64,000 bases of DNA. It comes from Allopusillimonas ginsengisoli. GTDB lineage: Bacteria > Pseudomonadota > Gammaproteobacteria > Burkholderiales > Burkholderiaceae_B. Positions 8,440-18,059 of the stretch are shown piece by piece. The notes beneath the pieces are model-generated. The model ran no database searches. It saw only the letters and a program-made list of their open reading frames with translations, and was not told the DNA's origin. How positions within the stretch are numbered: the stretch's first letter is position 1; the number at the start of each line of letters is the position of its first letter. The position numbers were made by a program, and so were the translations under genes. Location: assembly GCA_005239165.1 (NCBI GenBank), contig RAPG01000005.1:223949-287948 (forward strand), in the 5' to 3' direction.

Positions 8440-9804
8440 TCAAAGCGCATCGAGCAGCTTTTGATGTATTCCACCGAAGCTGCCATTGCTCATGACCAGG
8501 ATAGTGTCACCTGGTCGTGCAGTGGTGCGGATGGCTTCTACCATTTTATCTATATCTGCCCACGCTGTTGCGCGTTTGCCCAATGGGGCCAGCACTTGCT
8601 CTGGATTCCACCCCAGGGAGTGCTTGCCTTCTGCGGCACCGTAGCAAAATACGAGGTCGGCTTTTTCGAGTGACGGCGGCAGGCGCGCCGCCATGGCACC
8701 GAGCTTCATGGTGTTGGAACGAGGCTCGAGTACAGCGAGGATACGACCGTCACCCACCTGGCGGCGCAGCCCGTCGAGTGTCGTCGCAATGGCGGTGGGA
8801 TGGTGTGCGAAATCATCGTAAACCTTTATGTCGCGCACCGTGCCGCGTAATTCCATACGGCGCTTCACGCCTTCAAAACACGACAGAGCCTCAATGCTGG
8901 CTTCGGAATCCACCCCTGCGTGTGCTGCCGCTGCCAGCGCTGCCAGCGCATTCATGCGATTGTGTTCGCCGGTCAGCGTCCAGCGCACTATGCCGGCAGG
9001 CTTGTCATCAAGACTGACCTCAAAATGCGAGGCGTGGTCGCCAGCGCTGGCCTGCCAGCGGCCATTTGGCCCTGTGGTCTGGACGGGAGTCCAGCAACCC
9101 CGGGCGATCACGCGATCCAGGGCGTCGGAGTCAGCAGGCCTGATGATCATGCCTTGAGAGGGAATCGTGCGCACCAAATGGTGGAACTGGGTTTCTATGG
9201 CTGCCAGGTCGGCAAAAATGTCGGCGTGATCGTATTCGAGGTTGTTCAGCACCGCAGTGCGGGGCCGGTAATGCACGAACTTTGAGCGTTTGTCGAAGAA
9301 GGCCGTGTCGTACTCATCAGCCTCAATGACGAAGTGTCTGTTGGAGGTGTCTGGCGCGAAACGCGCCGATACTTTCAAACCGGGAGCAACGCCGCCAATC
9401 AGGAAATTTGGTTTTTTGCCGGCATAGTCCAGTATCCATGCCAGCATGGAACTGGTCGTTGTTTTGCCGTGCGTGCCCGCGACGGCCAGCACATGCTGGC
9501 CACGCAAGACCTGCTCACCCAGCCACTGGGGCCCCGATACATAGGGCAGGCCTGCGTCCAGAATGGCCTCCATGAGGGGGTTGCCCCTGGTCACGACATT
9601 GCCGATGATGTACATATCGGCCCCCAGCCCGGTCTGGCTGGCATCAAAGCCTTCAATCAGGCGTATGCCTTGTTCTTCAAGCTGGGTGCTCATAGGGGGG
9701 TAGACACCTGCGTCGCAGCCGGTGACCGTGTGGCCGGCCGACCGGGCTATAAGAGCCAGGCCACCCATGAACGTGCCGCAGATACCAAGAATATGTAAGT
9801 GCAT
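8440..9804 (-). CDS. mpl: UDP-N-acetylmuramate:L-alanyl-gamma-D-glutamyl-meso-diaminopimelate ligase
   Basis: A 454-residue Mur-ligase-family enzyme of peptidoglycan recycling: it attaches the recovered tripeptide to UDP-MurNAc. The Rossmann start HILGICGTFMGG is typical of Mpl, as is the P-loop GTHGKTTTSSM at 110-120. The central YDTAFFDKRSKFVHYRP block and the C-terminal LEPRSNTMKLG motif also separate Mpl from MurC. It is followed on the same strand by the YqiA-like gene. anmK at 36-37 kb is another recycling gene in the window. Confidence 0.95.
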   Translation of the reverse strand: MHLHILGICGTFMGGLALIARSAGHTVTGCDAGVYPPMSTQLEEQGIRLIEGFDASQTGLGADMYIIGNVVTRGNPLMEAILDAGLPYVSGPQWLGEQVLRGQHVLAVAGTHGKTTTSSMLAWILDYAGKKPNFLIGGVAPGLKVSARFAPDTSNRHFVIEADEYDTAFFDKRSKFVHYRPRTAVLNNLEYDHADIFADLAAIETQFHHLVRTIPSQGMIIRPADSDALDRVIARGCWTPVQTTGPNGRWQASAGDHASHFEVSLDDKPAGIVRWTLTGEHNRMNALAALAAAAHAGVDSEASIEALSCFEGVKRRMELRGTVRDIKVYDDFAHHPTAIATTLDGLRRQVGDGRILAVLEPRSNTMKLGAMAARLPPSLEKADLVFCYGAAEGKHSLGWNPEQVLAPLGKRATAWADIDKMVEAIRTTARPGDTILVMSNGSFGGIHQKLLDAL

Positions 9805-9855
9805 AAGAATCCTCCGGGGGCTATTTTAGCCAGTCGGTGTCTTGCCTGTTGGGAA

Positions 9856-10002
9856 GAGGGACATTGCATCGGGCAAGCGAAGCATCTGACCGGGCAAGTG
9901 AACCATTGCACAGGCCAAGCGCACTATCGCACCGGGCCAGCGAGCCATCGCACCGGGCAAGCGAGCCATCGCACCGGGCAAGCGAGCCATCGCACTGGGC
10001 AA
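9856..10002. repeat. seven tandem copies of a degenerate 21-bp unit
   Basis: Units start at 9856, 9877, 9898, 9919, 9940, 9961 and 9982. The last three are nearly identical (core GCCATCGCAC then GGGCAA) while the first four have drifted. Because 21 is a multiple of three, both strands stay open: one frame reads SHRTGQA repeats, the other MARLPGA repeats. It lies in the gap between mpl and the thioredoxin-like gene (9805-10166). Nothing else is recognised in that gap apart from the short leader of the downstream gene. Confidence 0.92.
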
Positions 10003-10166
10003 AGGTGAAGCATCGCCCGGTAGCCGGAAGGCTTGTCGCTCGTGAACAGACGACAGCCTTGCTCGGTACATGGCTGGCTTCTTGTACGCATCATGATGAT
10101 GCAAGAGCCATTCTGGGTGGCGGTGTTATGATGGATGCGCTATTTTTCTTGCGGGTTTTTCTTGAT

Positions 10167-10667
10167 ATGAAGCGGCGAGATTTTCTGCGTCAAGCCATGA
10201 TGGCCTCTATCGGGGCCTCTGGTGTGCTGGTGCCCATGCTGACTGCGCATGCGGCGGCCGATCCGTTCTATGCCCAAGCTTTCCCTGACCTGAAGGGACA
10301 AGAGCACGACTTTACTCAGTTTCTGGGTAAACCCGTAGTGCTCAATTTTTGGGCAACATGGTGTCCGCCATGCGTTAAAGAGATGCCTGACCTTGACGCC
10401 CTGCACACTGCTCACAACGACATACAGTTTGTGGGTGTGGCGGTTGATACTGCATCTAATGTACGCAAGTTCGGCGAGAAAGTGCAGGTGGGCTACCCGA
10501 TTCTGGTTGCGGGGCATGGCGGCATCAAACTGATGCGTCAGCTGGGCAACAAGCAGGGTGGCTTGCCTTTTACGGTAGTATTTGATGCCAAAGGCAACGT
10601 AATCAAGCGTATTCTTGGCCAGATAGATCCTGACGAGCTTGAACAGTACATCCAAGGCCTGGCCTGA
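10167..10667 (+). CDS. TlpA/ResA-like thiol:disulfide oxidoreductase with Tat signal
   Basis: A 166-residue periplasmic thioredoxin-fold protein. The N-terminus MKRRDFLRQ followed by a hydrophobic run and AHA-A fits a twin-arginine signal peptide (about 1-31). The redox-active motif WCPPC is at 65-69 in NFWATWCPPCVKEMPDL, and a cis-proline region (GLPFTVVF) follows. It probably reduces or oxidises cysteines in exported proteins, for example in cytochrome c maturation. An upstream in-frame extension through the 21-bp array would give 276 residues, but this ATG places the Tat motif correctly. Confidence 0.85.
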   Translation: MKRRDFLRQAMMASIGASGVLVPMLTAHAAADPFYAQAFPDLKGQEHDFTQFLGKPVVLNFWATWCPPCVKEMPDLDALHTAHNDIQFVGVAVDTASNVRKFGEKVQVGYPILVAGHGGIKLMRQLGNKQGGLPFTVVFDAKGNVIKRILGQIDPDELEQYIQGLA

Positions 10668-10836
10668 TGACGCTGCCGGGCGCTGGCCTGGCTACTGCAT
10701 CGAGCACCCTGCACACTAAAATGCCAGGGCAGAATCGGGCTGTTTCTTTTTGTGTTGCGCTGCAATGTGTGTGTTTTTATAGACAAATACGACTATTTGG
10801 CGTAAAAAGACGGTCACTCATGTTTGAATATTGGTA

Positions 10837-11271
10837 ATGGCGCAACGAATCCTGGTCTTGCATGGCCCCAACCTTAATCTGCTCGGCACCCGAGAGCCGG
10901 GTATCTATGGGCGGCAGACTCTGGCTGACATCAACCAGCGCCTGGAGCAACTGGCCGCGGCGCAAAACGCTCACTGCAGTGCATTTCAAAGCAATCACGA
11001 GGGTGAGATCATTGATCGCATCCAGGCCGCCGCGCTAGACTCCACCGATTTCATCATTATCAACGCTGCGGCGTATACACACACCAGTGTTGCGCTGCCA
11101 GATGCGCTTGCTGCTGTCGATATTCCATTTATCGAAGTACATTTGTCCAACGTATACAAGCGGGAAGCCTTCCGCCATCACTCCTTTCTTTCCGCCACGG
11201 CGCAAGGTGTGATAGCCGGGCTGGGTCCGTTCGGCTACGAAGCCGCCCTGCAGCACGCGTTGGCCAACTAG
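10837..11271 (+). CDS. aroQ: type II 3-dehydroquinate dehydratase
   Basis: A 144-residue enzyme of the shikimate pathway converting 3-dehydroquinate to 3-dehydroshikimate. Diagnostic features are [19 protein letters not shown] with the catalytic Tyr at about 24, [20 protein letters not shown] and [16 protein letters not shown]. The ATG at 10837 is preferred over a TTG six bases upstream, since [12 protein letters not shown] is the usual start. It sits just upstream of accB-accC, a common proteobacterial arrangement. Confidence 0.97.
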   Translation: MAQRILVLHGPNLNLLGTREPGIYGRQTLADINQRLEQLAAAQNAHCSAFQSNHEGEIIDRIQAAALDSTDFIIINAAAYTHTSVALPDALAAVDIPFIEVHLSNVYKREAFRHHSFLSATAQGVIAGLGPFGYEAALQHALAN

Positions 11272-11356
11272 GCGCGAAAGAGCCCGTCACTTAATATACT
11301 TAACGATTAACGTTAACTCTGCGGTCTGGTCGCGGAGTTGTTCACCGGAAGCTGGT

Positions 11357-11800
11357 ATGGACTTACGAAAACTTAAAACCCTAATAGACCTTGTATCAGA
11401 TTCGGGCATTGCCGAACTTGAAATTACCGAGGGCGACGGTAAAGTGCGCATCGTCAAATTTTCGCAAAGCGTGCAACCTGTGGCCGTGACCGAATCGGCA
11501 TCGGCAGCTGCCACGGCTGCAGCAACCGCTGCGGCGGCCGTGCCTGCCGAGCCTGCTGCTCCGACGGGCCATTCTGTCAAGGCTCCTATGGTTGGTACGT
11601 TTTATCGCTCGCCCAACCCCGGTGCGTCGCCATTTGTCGAAGTAGGGCAGTCGGTGAAAGAAGGCGATGCCTTGTGTATTATCGAAGCCATGAAGCTGCT
11701 CAACGAAATCGAGGCCGACAAGTCGGGTGTCATCAAGGAAATTCTGGTCGAAAACGGCGAACCCGTCGAGTACGGTCAACCCTTGTTTGTTATTGGCTGA
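11357..11800 (+). CDS. accB: acetyl-CoA carboxylase biotin carboxyl carrier protein
   Basis: A 147-residue BCCP. The N-terminal segment [23 protein letters not shown] is followed by an Ala/Pro-rich hinge (about 48-70) and the biotinyl domain, with the biotinylated lysine in [11 protein letters not shown] (Lys113). It carries CO2 from biotin carboxylase to carboxyltransferase in the first step of fatty acid synthesis. Only 3 bp separate it from accC. Confidence 0.97.
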   Translation: MDLRKLKTLIDLVSDSGIAELEITEGDGKVRIVKFSQSVQPVAVTESASAAATAAATAAAAVPAEPAAPTGHSVKAPMVGTFYRSPNPGASPFVEVGQSVKEGDALCIIEAMKLLNEIEADKSGVIKEILVENGEPVEYGQPLFVIG

Positions 11801-11803
11801 TCC

Positions 11804-13150
11804 ATGTTTGAAAAAATCCTCATTGCCAATCGGGGCGAGATCGCTCTTCGCATCCAGCGCGCCTGCCGCGAGCTGGGTATCAAGACGGTAGTCGTGCACT
11901 CTGAGGCTGATCGCGATGCGAAATATGTGCGCCTCGCTGACGAGTCTGTGTGTATTGGGCCTGCCCAGCCTCGTGACAGCTACCTCAATATGCCTGCCAT
12001 CATCTCGGCAGCCGAAGTCACCGACGCCGAGGCCATCCATCCTGGCTACGGTTTTCTTGCCGAAAATGCCGACTTTGCCGAACGTGTAGAAAAAAGCGGC
12101 TTTGCCTTTATTGGGCCGCGTCCCGAAACCATACGTCTTATGGGCGACAAGGTTTGTGCCAAGCACGCCATGATCGAAGCCTCGGTGCCGGTGGTGCCTG
12201 GCTCTGAGGGCGCATTGCCTGATGATCCCGAAGAAATCGTGCGCATTGCGCGAGACGTTGGCTACCCGGTCATCATCAAGGCATCGGGCGGTGGTGGCGG
12301 GCGCGGCATGCGCGTTGTCTACACTGAAGCCGCACTGCTTACTGCCGTAGCCATGACGCGTAATGAAGCAGGTTCGGCGTTCAACAACCCCGAAGTCTAT
12401 CTTGAGAAATTTCTCGAGAACCCGCGACACATTGAAATCCAGGTGCTGGCCGATGGCGGGCGTAACGCAATCTGGCTGGGCGAGCGTGACTGCTCCATGC
12501 AACGCCGCCACCAGAAAGTGATCGAAGAGGCGCCAGCGCCGGGTATTCCGCGTCGGCTCATCGAACGCATCGGCGAGCGCTGTGCCGAAGCGTGCCGCAA
12601 AATGAAATACCGCGGTGCTGGCACGTTTGAGTTTTTGTTTGAAAACGGTGAGTTCTATTTCATCGAAATGAACACCCGCATCCAGGTCGAGCACACGGTC
12701 ACTGAAATGATTACCGGCATTGACCTTGTCCAGCAGCAAATCCTCATCGCCGCAGGTGAAAAATTCACATTGCGCCAGCGCGATGTCGTGCTCAAAGGCC
12801 ATGCGATCGAGTGCCGCATCAATGCCGAAGACCCGTTCAAGTTTACGCCCAGCCCTGGCCGCATCACAGCCTGGCATACGCCGGGTGGTCCAGGGGTACG
12901 CTTAGAGTCACACGTCTTCAGTGGCTATACGGTTCCACCGTACTATGATTCCATGATTGCCAAGCTCATCACCTATGGCGATACACGCTCCCAGGCCATA
13001 GTCCGCATGGAGATCGCGCTGTCAGAAATGATCGTGGAAGGTGTGCAAACCAATATCGCGCTGCACCGTGAGTTGCTGCAGGATGCCCGTTTCAGGGAAG
13101 GCGGAACCAGTATTCATTATCTCGAACAGAAACTGTCGCAGCGGCCCTGA
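11804..13150 (+). CDS. accC: acetyl-CoA carboxylase, biotin carboxylase subunit
   Basis: A 448-residue ATP-grasp enzyme that carboxylates the biotin of AccB. Seen are [16 protein letters not shown] at the N-terminus, the glycine-rich ATP loop [10 protein letters not shown] (161-170), [10 protein letters not shown], the [20 protein letters not shown] segment and the catalytic [10 protein letters not shown] motif. The length matches E. coli AccC. It forms an operon with accB; a hairpin follows the stop. Confidence 0.98.
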   Translation: MFEKILIANRGEIALRIQRACRELGIKTVVVHSEADRDAKYVRLADESVCIGPAQPRDSYLNMPAIISAAEVTDAEAIHPGYGFLAENADFAERVEKSGFAFIGPRPETIRLMGDKVCAKHAMIEASVPVVPGSEGALPDDPEEIVRIARDVGYPVIIKASGGGGGRGMRVVYTEAALLTAVAMTRNEAGSAFNNPEVYLEKFLENPRHIEIQVLADGGRNAIWLGERDCSMQRRHQKVIEEAPAPGIPRRLIERIGERCAEACRKMKYRGAGTFEFLFENGEFYFIEMNTRIQVEHTVTEMITGIDLVQQQILIAAGEKFTLRQRDVVLKGHAIECRINAEDPFKFTPSPGRITAWHTPGGPGVRLESHVFSGYTVPPYYDSMIAKLITYGDTRSQAIVRMEIALSEMIVEGVQTNIALHRELLQDARFREGGTSIHYLEQKLSQRP

Positions 13151-13171
13151 TAAGCCGCCGTCGCCAGCATA

Positions 13172-13197
13172 AAAACGGGGGCCTTGCCCCTGTTTTA
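13172..13197 (+). terminator. intrinsic terminator after accBC
   Basis: An A-rich arm leading into CGGGGG, a CCTTG loop, then CCCC with a GTTTTA tail forms a stem of about 10 bp with one wobble, ending in a short T-run. It lies 20 bp after the accC stop and just before prmA, so prmA may be partly uncoupled from accBC. Confidence 0.6.
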
Positions 13198-13212
13198 TTA
13201 ACGGAATCTACG

Positions 13213-14139
13213 ATGCGAGAACTTGTGCTCCTGTGCCCCGAAGAGCGGGCTGAAGCGCTTTCCGATGCCCTGCTTGAAGCTGGCATGCTGTCAGTTTCGG
13301 TAGAAGATGCCGACAGCAACACCGAAGCCGAGCGCGCTTTGTTTGGTGAGCCCGGGCTTGAGCCTGACGTGCAGGCCTGGCACCGAAACCGTGTGGTAGC
13401 GTTAATGCCTGACGGCCTCGATCCTGCTCAAGTCATTGAGGTAGTGCGCGAGGCCGGCCTGGGTGACTATGGTGACGGCGAGTGGCTACTGCGCGACGTG
13501 CCTGATGAAGACTGGGTCAGGCTGACGCAGTCGCAGTTTCCGCCCATACAGGTGGCAGGCAGGATCTGGATCGTGCCCAGCTGGCACCGTAACAGCCCTG
13601 ACGTACCGCCAGTCAGCAACGCCGCAGGCGCTGACGAAGCTCTGCACATCGAGCTTGATCCGGGGCTGGCATTTGGCACCGGCAGCCACCCCACCACCCA
13701 TCTGTGTCTGGCCTGGCTTGAGCGACACATCAAAGGGCACGAGACCGTACTCGACTACGGCTGCGGTTCGGGCATTTTGGCCATTGCGGCAAAAATGCTC
13801 GGGGCTGCAAGCATAACTGCCGTAGACATTGATGAGCAGGCGGTGCAGTCTACCCGCCAAAACGCCAGCATTAACGGCGTGCAGTTGCAGGCCATGCTTC
13901 CTGACGCTTTGGCCGAAGGCCAGTTTCAGATTGTGGTGGCCAATATATTGTCCAATCCCCTTAAAGTGCTTGCGCCCATGCTGGCCAATCGAGTGGCACC
14001 CGGGGGGCACCTCGCCCTGTCCGGCGTGCTTGAGCGTCAGGCGGATGAGGTTGCCCTGGCCTATGCGCCCTGGCTCAAGCTTGAAGTGTGGCAAGAGCGA
14101 GAAGGCTGGGTTTGCCTGCACGGCCAGCGCGTACACTGA
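13213..14139 (+). CDS. prmA: ribosomal protein L11 methyltransferase
   Basis: A 308-residue SAM-dependent methyltransferase that trimethylates ribosomal protein L11. The N-terminal substrate-recognition domain (about 1-100) begins MRELVLLCPE. The catalytic domain has the PrmA-specific GLAFGTGSHPTT (151-162), SAM motif I DYGCGSGILAIAA (181-193) and NPPY-like VANILSNPL. It follows accBC, as in many proteobacteria. Confidence 0.96.
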   Translation: MRELVLLCPEERAEALSDALLEAGMLSVSVEDADSNTEAERALFGEPGLEPDVQAWHRNRVVALMPDGLDPAQVIEVVREAGLGDYGDGEWLLRDVPDEDWVRLTQSQFPPIQVAGRIWIVPSWHRNSPDVPPVSNAAGADEALHIELDPGLAFGTGSHPTTHLCLAWLERHIKGHETVLDYGCGSGILAIAAKMLGAASITAVDIDEQAVQSTRQNASINGVQLQAMLPDALAEGQFQIVVANILSNPLKVLAPMLANRVAPGGHLALSGVLERQADEVALAYAPWLKLEVWQEREGWVCLHGQRVH

Positions 14140-14163
14140 AACCAGCCTCTATACTTGTCGCTT

Positions 14164-15675
14164 ATGGACCTGACCACGCGTTGCCCTCATTGCGGAACAA
14201 CCTTTCCTGCCAGCCTTGAACAACTCCTGTTGCGCAAAGGGTATATCCGCTGCATTAACTGCGCCAACATTTTTGATGGCTATGAAGCCGTTGTGTCCGG
14301 CGATCCCGCCGCGCACGCTGCGTCGCCTCAGAAGGCTGAACCCTCTGTTCAGCAGTATGAGCCGTTTACGCGCCACATCAGCGCTGCCAGTACAGCGCCT
14401 GATGTCGATACGGGTACAACGCCCAGGGCTGTTCCCCAGCCTTCGGTATCGCCGCGCGACCCGGCCTCTTTGCAGTCTGCTTCACAGCACGACACTCCAG
14501 CGGCAAAGTCAGAGTCAGGGCCAAGGCCCGAGCCAAGGCAAGAGCCAAGGCAAGAGCCAGCGCAAGAGCCAGCGCCCGCTACGTCGCATACCATCTCCGC
14601 CGCCGCCAGTACTGCCGCAGTTGCAGGGCACGGACCATCCTTCAGCATTTCAGCAGTCCCCCCTCATGCTGACGCTAACCGCGACGGCAGTGATGCTGCC
14701 AGTTCAGGCTTCAGCATTGATGGTGCCGTACGACGCCGATCTGATCAGCGCGTAAGCACGCCACAACGCGACATTAGCCATCAGCCTGAGGCCGGGGCTG
14801 CCCCTGCACCAGAGCAGGCGGCACCCGGGTCGCGCCAAGAGCCGGTCATTGGTGTACACAACCTGCGGCCCCAAGCCGCACAACAACCTCATTTCGTCGT
14901 ATCTTCCAGGCCTGCCGCTGCAGAACCGCCGCCGGTCGTTGCATCAAGGCCGACTGCGCACACGCCTAAGCCGGCGCCTGATGTGCGGACGCCCAGCCTG
15001 GAACAACGTCATCCTCGTGAAGTTCCGGCACCGATGTTGCCCATTCGCTCGCGTGAACCCCTTGGGGCCGATTCGTCCCATGGTGGTGTATATATTGAAC
15101 CCCGCAACGCTAGAAGCAGCGATAGAGATATTGGCGCTGACATGCATGAGCGCGGAGCCGGCGGCCTGTTCGCCAGGGTCTTCTGGCGGACGCTGGTCGT
15201 CGTGGGTATCGCGGTATTGCTTGCTCAACTGGTGTATGTATACCGCGCCCAGATCGCCAACCAGGTGCCCATACTGCGTCCCATGCTTGAAAGCGCGTGT
15301 GCATCTTTAGACTGCGATGTTCCCTATGCGCGTGAAATAAGCGCGATTTCCATCATGGATTCAACCTTGCGTGCAGAGGCCGCCTCGACGACCGATAACG
15401 CCGAGCCGAAGTCTGTGCTGACCGACACCTTGGTTCTCTCGCTCACCTTGCGCAATACTTACCATCAGCCGCAAGAGTGGCCCACGCTGGAACTTAAGCT
15501 GCATGATTTCTCTGGTACGCTCGTGGTACGCAAAAACCTGTCGCCAGAAGACTATCTGCCAGCTGAGGTGGCCAGCCAGCCCTTTCCGGCTGGCAGCGAA
15601 ATCACCGCCCGTGTGCCTATTGTTCTTGACGGCCACAAGATCAGCGGATTCCATCTCGACAAGTTTTTTCAGTAA
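14164..15675 (+). CDS. zinc-ribbon, DUF3426-type membrane protein
   Basis: About 503 residues. An N-terminal MJ0042-type zinc ribbon has two CxxC pairs (CPHC 7-10, CINC 30-33). A long low-complexity Pro/Ser/Ala/Gln linker (about 45-335) includes an imperfect EPRQEP repeat near 120-140. One transmembrane helix lies at about 342-362, and a C-terminal DUF3426 domain with LSLTLRNTYHQPQEWPTLELKL follows. Function is unknown in the family; such proteins commonly follow prmA in betaproteobacteria. An upstream TTG at 14155 would add three residues; the ATG at 14164 is the more usual start. Confidence 0.85.
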   Translation: MDLTTRCPHCGTTFPASLEQLLLRKGYIRCINCANIFDGYEAVVSGDPAAHAASPQKAEPSVQQYEPFTRHISAASTAPDVDTGTTPRAVPQPSVSPRDPASLQSASQHDTPAAKSESGPRPEPRQEPRQEPAQEPAPATSHTISAAASTAAVAGHGPSFSISAVPPHADANRDGSDAASSGFSIDGAVRRRSDQRVSTPQRDISHQPEAGAAPAPEQAAPGSRQEPVIGVHNLRPQAAQQPHFVVSSRPAAAEPPPVVASRPTAHTPKPAPDVRTPSLEQRHPREVPAPMLPIRSREPLGADSSHGGVYIEPRNARSSDRDIGADMHERGAGGLFARVFWRTLVVVGIAVLLAQLVYVYRAQIANQVPILRPMLESACASLDCDVPYAREISAISIMDSTLRAEAASTTDNAEPKSVLTDTLVLSLTLRNTYHQPQEWPTLELKLHDFSGTLVVRKNLSPEDYLPAEVASQPFPAGSEITARVPIVLDGHKISGFHLDKFFQ

Positions 15676-15683
15676 GGAAAACA

Positions 15684-16622
15684 ATGACTGACAAAGTATT
15701 GATTTGTGGTTCTATAGCCTTCGACACCATTGCCGTCTTTGAAGGCCATTTCAAAGATCATATTTTGTCCAACGGCACCCAGTCACTGAGCGTTTCGTTC
15801 TTTGTCCCAACCTTGCGTAAAGATTACGGCGGGTGTGCAGGCAATATTGCCTACAACCTCAAGCTGCTTGGCGGCAACCCGGTGCCTGTCGGCACGGTGG
15901 GGGCTGATGCCGCCGACTATATCGCCTACATGCAAGACCTGGGCATAGATACCAGCATGGTACGCATGCTGTCCGATATGTACACTCCTCAGTGCTTTAT
16001 TACGACTGACCTCGATAACAACCAGATCGCGTCATTTCATCCGGGAGCCATGGAGCGCTCGGCCGATAATGATCTGACGGGCTGCGAGGCCGCATGGGGC
16101 ATTGTGGCGCCAGATGCCAAAGACGGAATGTTCGCCCATGCGCGGCGCCTGAAGGCACAGGCAACACCTTTTGTCTTCGATCTGGGTCAGGCGATGCCGC
16201 TGTTCAATGGTGAAGACCTCAACCAGATGCTTGGTCTGGCCGACATATTTACGGCTAATGATTACGAGGCAAGCGTGGTTGAGCAGCGCACTGGCCGCAG
16301 CATGCAAGAGATTGCCAGTACGATGCGCGCAGTTGTCGTGACGCGCGGTGCTGAGGGCGCGACGCTGTACATGGACGACACTGAAACGCATATCCAGGCA
16401 GTGACGGCCGAACAGGTTGTTGACCCCACAGGCTGCGGTGACGCGCACCGGGCAGGGTTGTTGTATGGCCTTATAAAAAACTGGAATATAGCAGATGCCT
16501 GCCGCTTGGCGAATGTGATGGGCAGTCTTAAAATTGCGTCCAAGGGGCCACAGAATCATCGTCCTGAAAAGGATGGCATTAATGCAATCCTCAACAACAA
16601 TTTCGGGCTTGGCCTGATCTAG
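15684..16622 (+). CDS. PfkB-family carbohydrate (adenosine/ribokinase-like) kinase
   Basis: A 312-residue ribokinase-fold kinase. The first PfkB signature is GGCAGNIAYNLKLLGG and the second is DPTGCGDAHRAGLL with the catalytic Asp at about residue 252. The pattern SFFVPTLRKDYGGCAGN suggests an adenosine kinase-like branch, but the substrate cannot be fixed from sequence. It lies 8 bp after the zinc-ribbon gene, so cotranscription is likely. Confidence 0.85.
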   Translation: MTDKVLICGSIAFDTIAVFEGHFKDHILSNGTQSLSVSFFVPTLRKDYGGCAGNIAYNLKLLGGNPVPVGTVGADAADYIAYMQDLGIDTSMVRMLSDMYTPQCFITTDLDNNQIASFHPGAMERSADNDLTGCEAAWGIVAPDAKDGMFAHARRLKAQATPFVFDLGQAMPLFNGEDLNQMLGLADIFTANDYEASVVEQRTGRSMQEIASTMRAVVVTRGAEGATLYMDDTETHIQAVTAEQVVDPTGCGDAHRAGLLYGLIKNWNIADACRLANVMGSLKIASKGPQNHRPEKDGINAILNNNFGLGLI

Positions 16623-16755
16623 TTTGACTGATCCGATGTGGCCATAGCCTGAATCTTGCAGCAGGTCCCCAGGGTGATGTCATCTTGTTTGCGGGCAATT
16701 TGCTAACGTATGTATATTTAGTCATCATCAGGCTAGCGACATTAAGGAGTTTTCC

Positions 16756-17256
16756 ATGAAGTCTTTCAATTTGCGCCGGCCGGGCGTGCGTCCCACCCGT
16801 ATGCTTGTAATGACGGCACTGCTTGGTTCTATGGCGTTCGTCACAGGCTGCGCCAATCACAGCGCCTCATCTTCCGTATATACCTATGGTCAGGCGCAGC
16901 GTGAGCAGGTTGTTCGTGTCGGCACAGTGCAGTCAGTCCGGCCAATAACCATACAGCTCTCTGATACCTCCGGCGCTGGTGTACTGGCAGGGGGTGCACT
17001 GGGTGGTGTGGCCGGCAGCGCTGTAGGCGGTGGTCGCGGTAATGTGCTTGCCACCATAGGCGGTGGGCTGCTTGGGGCGCTGGCTGGCAACGCCGTTGAA
17101 AACCAGGTCAACCGCAAAAACGGGCTTGAGATAACCGTCAGGCTTGATAATGGTGAAACCCGTGTTGTGGCACAAGAAGCTGATGTGGCAATTAGTTCGG
17201 GCCAGCGCGTGCGTCTGGTCAGCGGTAATGGTCCTACTCGCGTAGTGCCTTTTTAA
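16756..17256 (+). CDS. glycine-zipper outer-membrane lipoprotein (SlyB/PcP-like)
   Basis: A 166-residue lipoprotein. The signal peptide ends in a lipobox FVTGC with the lipidated Cys at about 32. The middle holds a glycine-zipper double membrane segment (GAGVLAGGALGGVAGSAVGG and GGGLLGALAGNAVE), followed by a small beta domain. SlyB-like proteins contribute to outer-membrane integrity. A good ribosome site (AAGGAG) precedes the ATG. Confidence 0.88.
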   Translation: MKSFNLRRPGVRPTRMLVMTALLGSMAFVTGCANHSASSSVYTYGQAQREQVVRVGTVQSVRPITIQLSDTSGAGVLAGGALGGVAGSAVGGGRGNVLATIGGGLLGALAGNAVENQVNRKNGLEITVRLDNGETRVVAQEADVAISSGQRVRLVSGNGPTRVVPF

Positions 17257-17286
17257 AGCAAGACCGGCCGCCAGATTGGCGGCAGA

Positions 17287-17339
17287 TCACAAACAGCAAG
17301 GCCCCACCGTATTGGACGGTGGGGCCTTGCTGTTTGTGA
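17287..17339. terminator. perfect 24-bp inverted repeat between convergent genes
   Basis: Arms 17287-17310 and 17316-17339 are exactly complementary over 24 bp with a five-base ATTGG loop, centred on GGCCCCACCGT. It lies between the convergent lipoprotein and yggT genes and probably terminates transcription in both directions. No clear T-run follows on either side, so termination may rely on the very stable stem or on Rho. Confidence 0.75.
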
Positions 17340-17355
17340 GGTTTGGCGGGGCCGG

Positions 17356-17919
17356 TTAAATGCCGAAGAGTGACAGAGTAGAACGCTGAATAAACATCAT
17401 GGCCAATTGCGCTACGACAATCAGCACCAGCGGAGATAAATCTAGCCCGCCCAGATTGGGCAGTACCCGACGAATTGGGTTAAGCAACGGTGCCGTCATG
17501 GTCTGTAAGACAGGCATGACCGGCGCCAGTGGGTTAACCCACGACAGTATGGCTTGCACCAGTGTCACCCAGAGCACGACATTGAATGTCCATTTAAGCA
17601 CGGTGAGCAGGGCTGCCAGCGCTGCGGGGAGCATGCTTGATGCTGGCGGCAATTGGCCGGTACCCACTATAAAAGACAGCACCAGTAGTGCAAAGGCCGT
17701 CAGCCAGCATGTCAGCAAGGTGGGCCAGTCGACACGGTTGCCAGTGCCAAGCAGCTTGTGCAATGGAACCACCAGCCAGTCGGTAAGCCGCAGTATGGCT
17801 TGTGAGTAGGGGTTGAAGGGGTGCATGCGAATTGCAAACAGCCAGGCGCGAATAATAAGCGCAATCCCAAACAGAGAGAAGATGAGGTTTATGAGAAATT
17901 GTAATGCGTCGCTGAGCAT
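17356..17919 (-). CDS. YggT-family integral membrane protein
   Basis: A 187-residue protein with two YggT repeats, each with hydrophobic helices around an amphipathic segment. The N-terminal repeat contains RMHPFNPYSQAILRLTDWLVVPLHKLLG and the C-terminal one SWVNPLAPVMPVLQTMTAPLLNPIRRVLP. The duplicated pattern of a membrane helix, NP motif and PL...RR...P is diagnostic. The precise function is not established; homologues have been linked to envelope and osmotic functions. Confidence 0.88.
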   Translation of the reverse strand: MLSDALQFLINLIFSLFGIALIIRAWLFAIRMHPFNPYSQAILRLTDWLVVPLHKLLGTGNRVDWPTLLTCWLTAFALLVLSFIVGTGQLPPASSMLPAALAALLTVLKWTFNVVLWVTLVQAILSWVNPLAPVMPVLQTMTAPLLNPIRRVLPNLGGLDLSPLVLIVVAQLAMMFIQRSTLSLFGI

Positions 17920-18059
17920 GGCGGGGCCACAAGTTATGGAAACGCGTCATTGTCGCATGATGGCAGGCCAGGTAAAAGCCGCCATCATGCTGCATGCTGC
18001 CAGACGTAACCGGGCAACAGTGCTGACATAGCAAACCAGTGTTTGCCAGCCAGCCGCGA

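Noticed and set aside
9856..10002. CRISPR array
   Set aside because: Units of 21 bp follow one another directly without unique spacers.
9837..10166. Longer thioredoxin-like protein including SHRTGQA repeats
   Set aside because: The added part is the tandem array, and the Tat signal peptide would no longer be N-terminal.
11396..12877. 493-codon minus-strand frame opposite accB-accC
   Set aside because: Antisense of highly conserved genes; codon pattern of the sense strand explains it.
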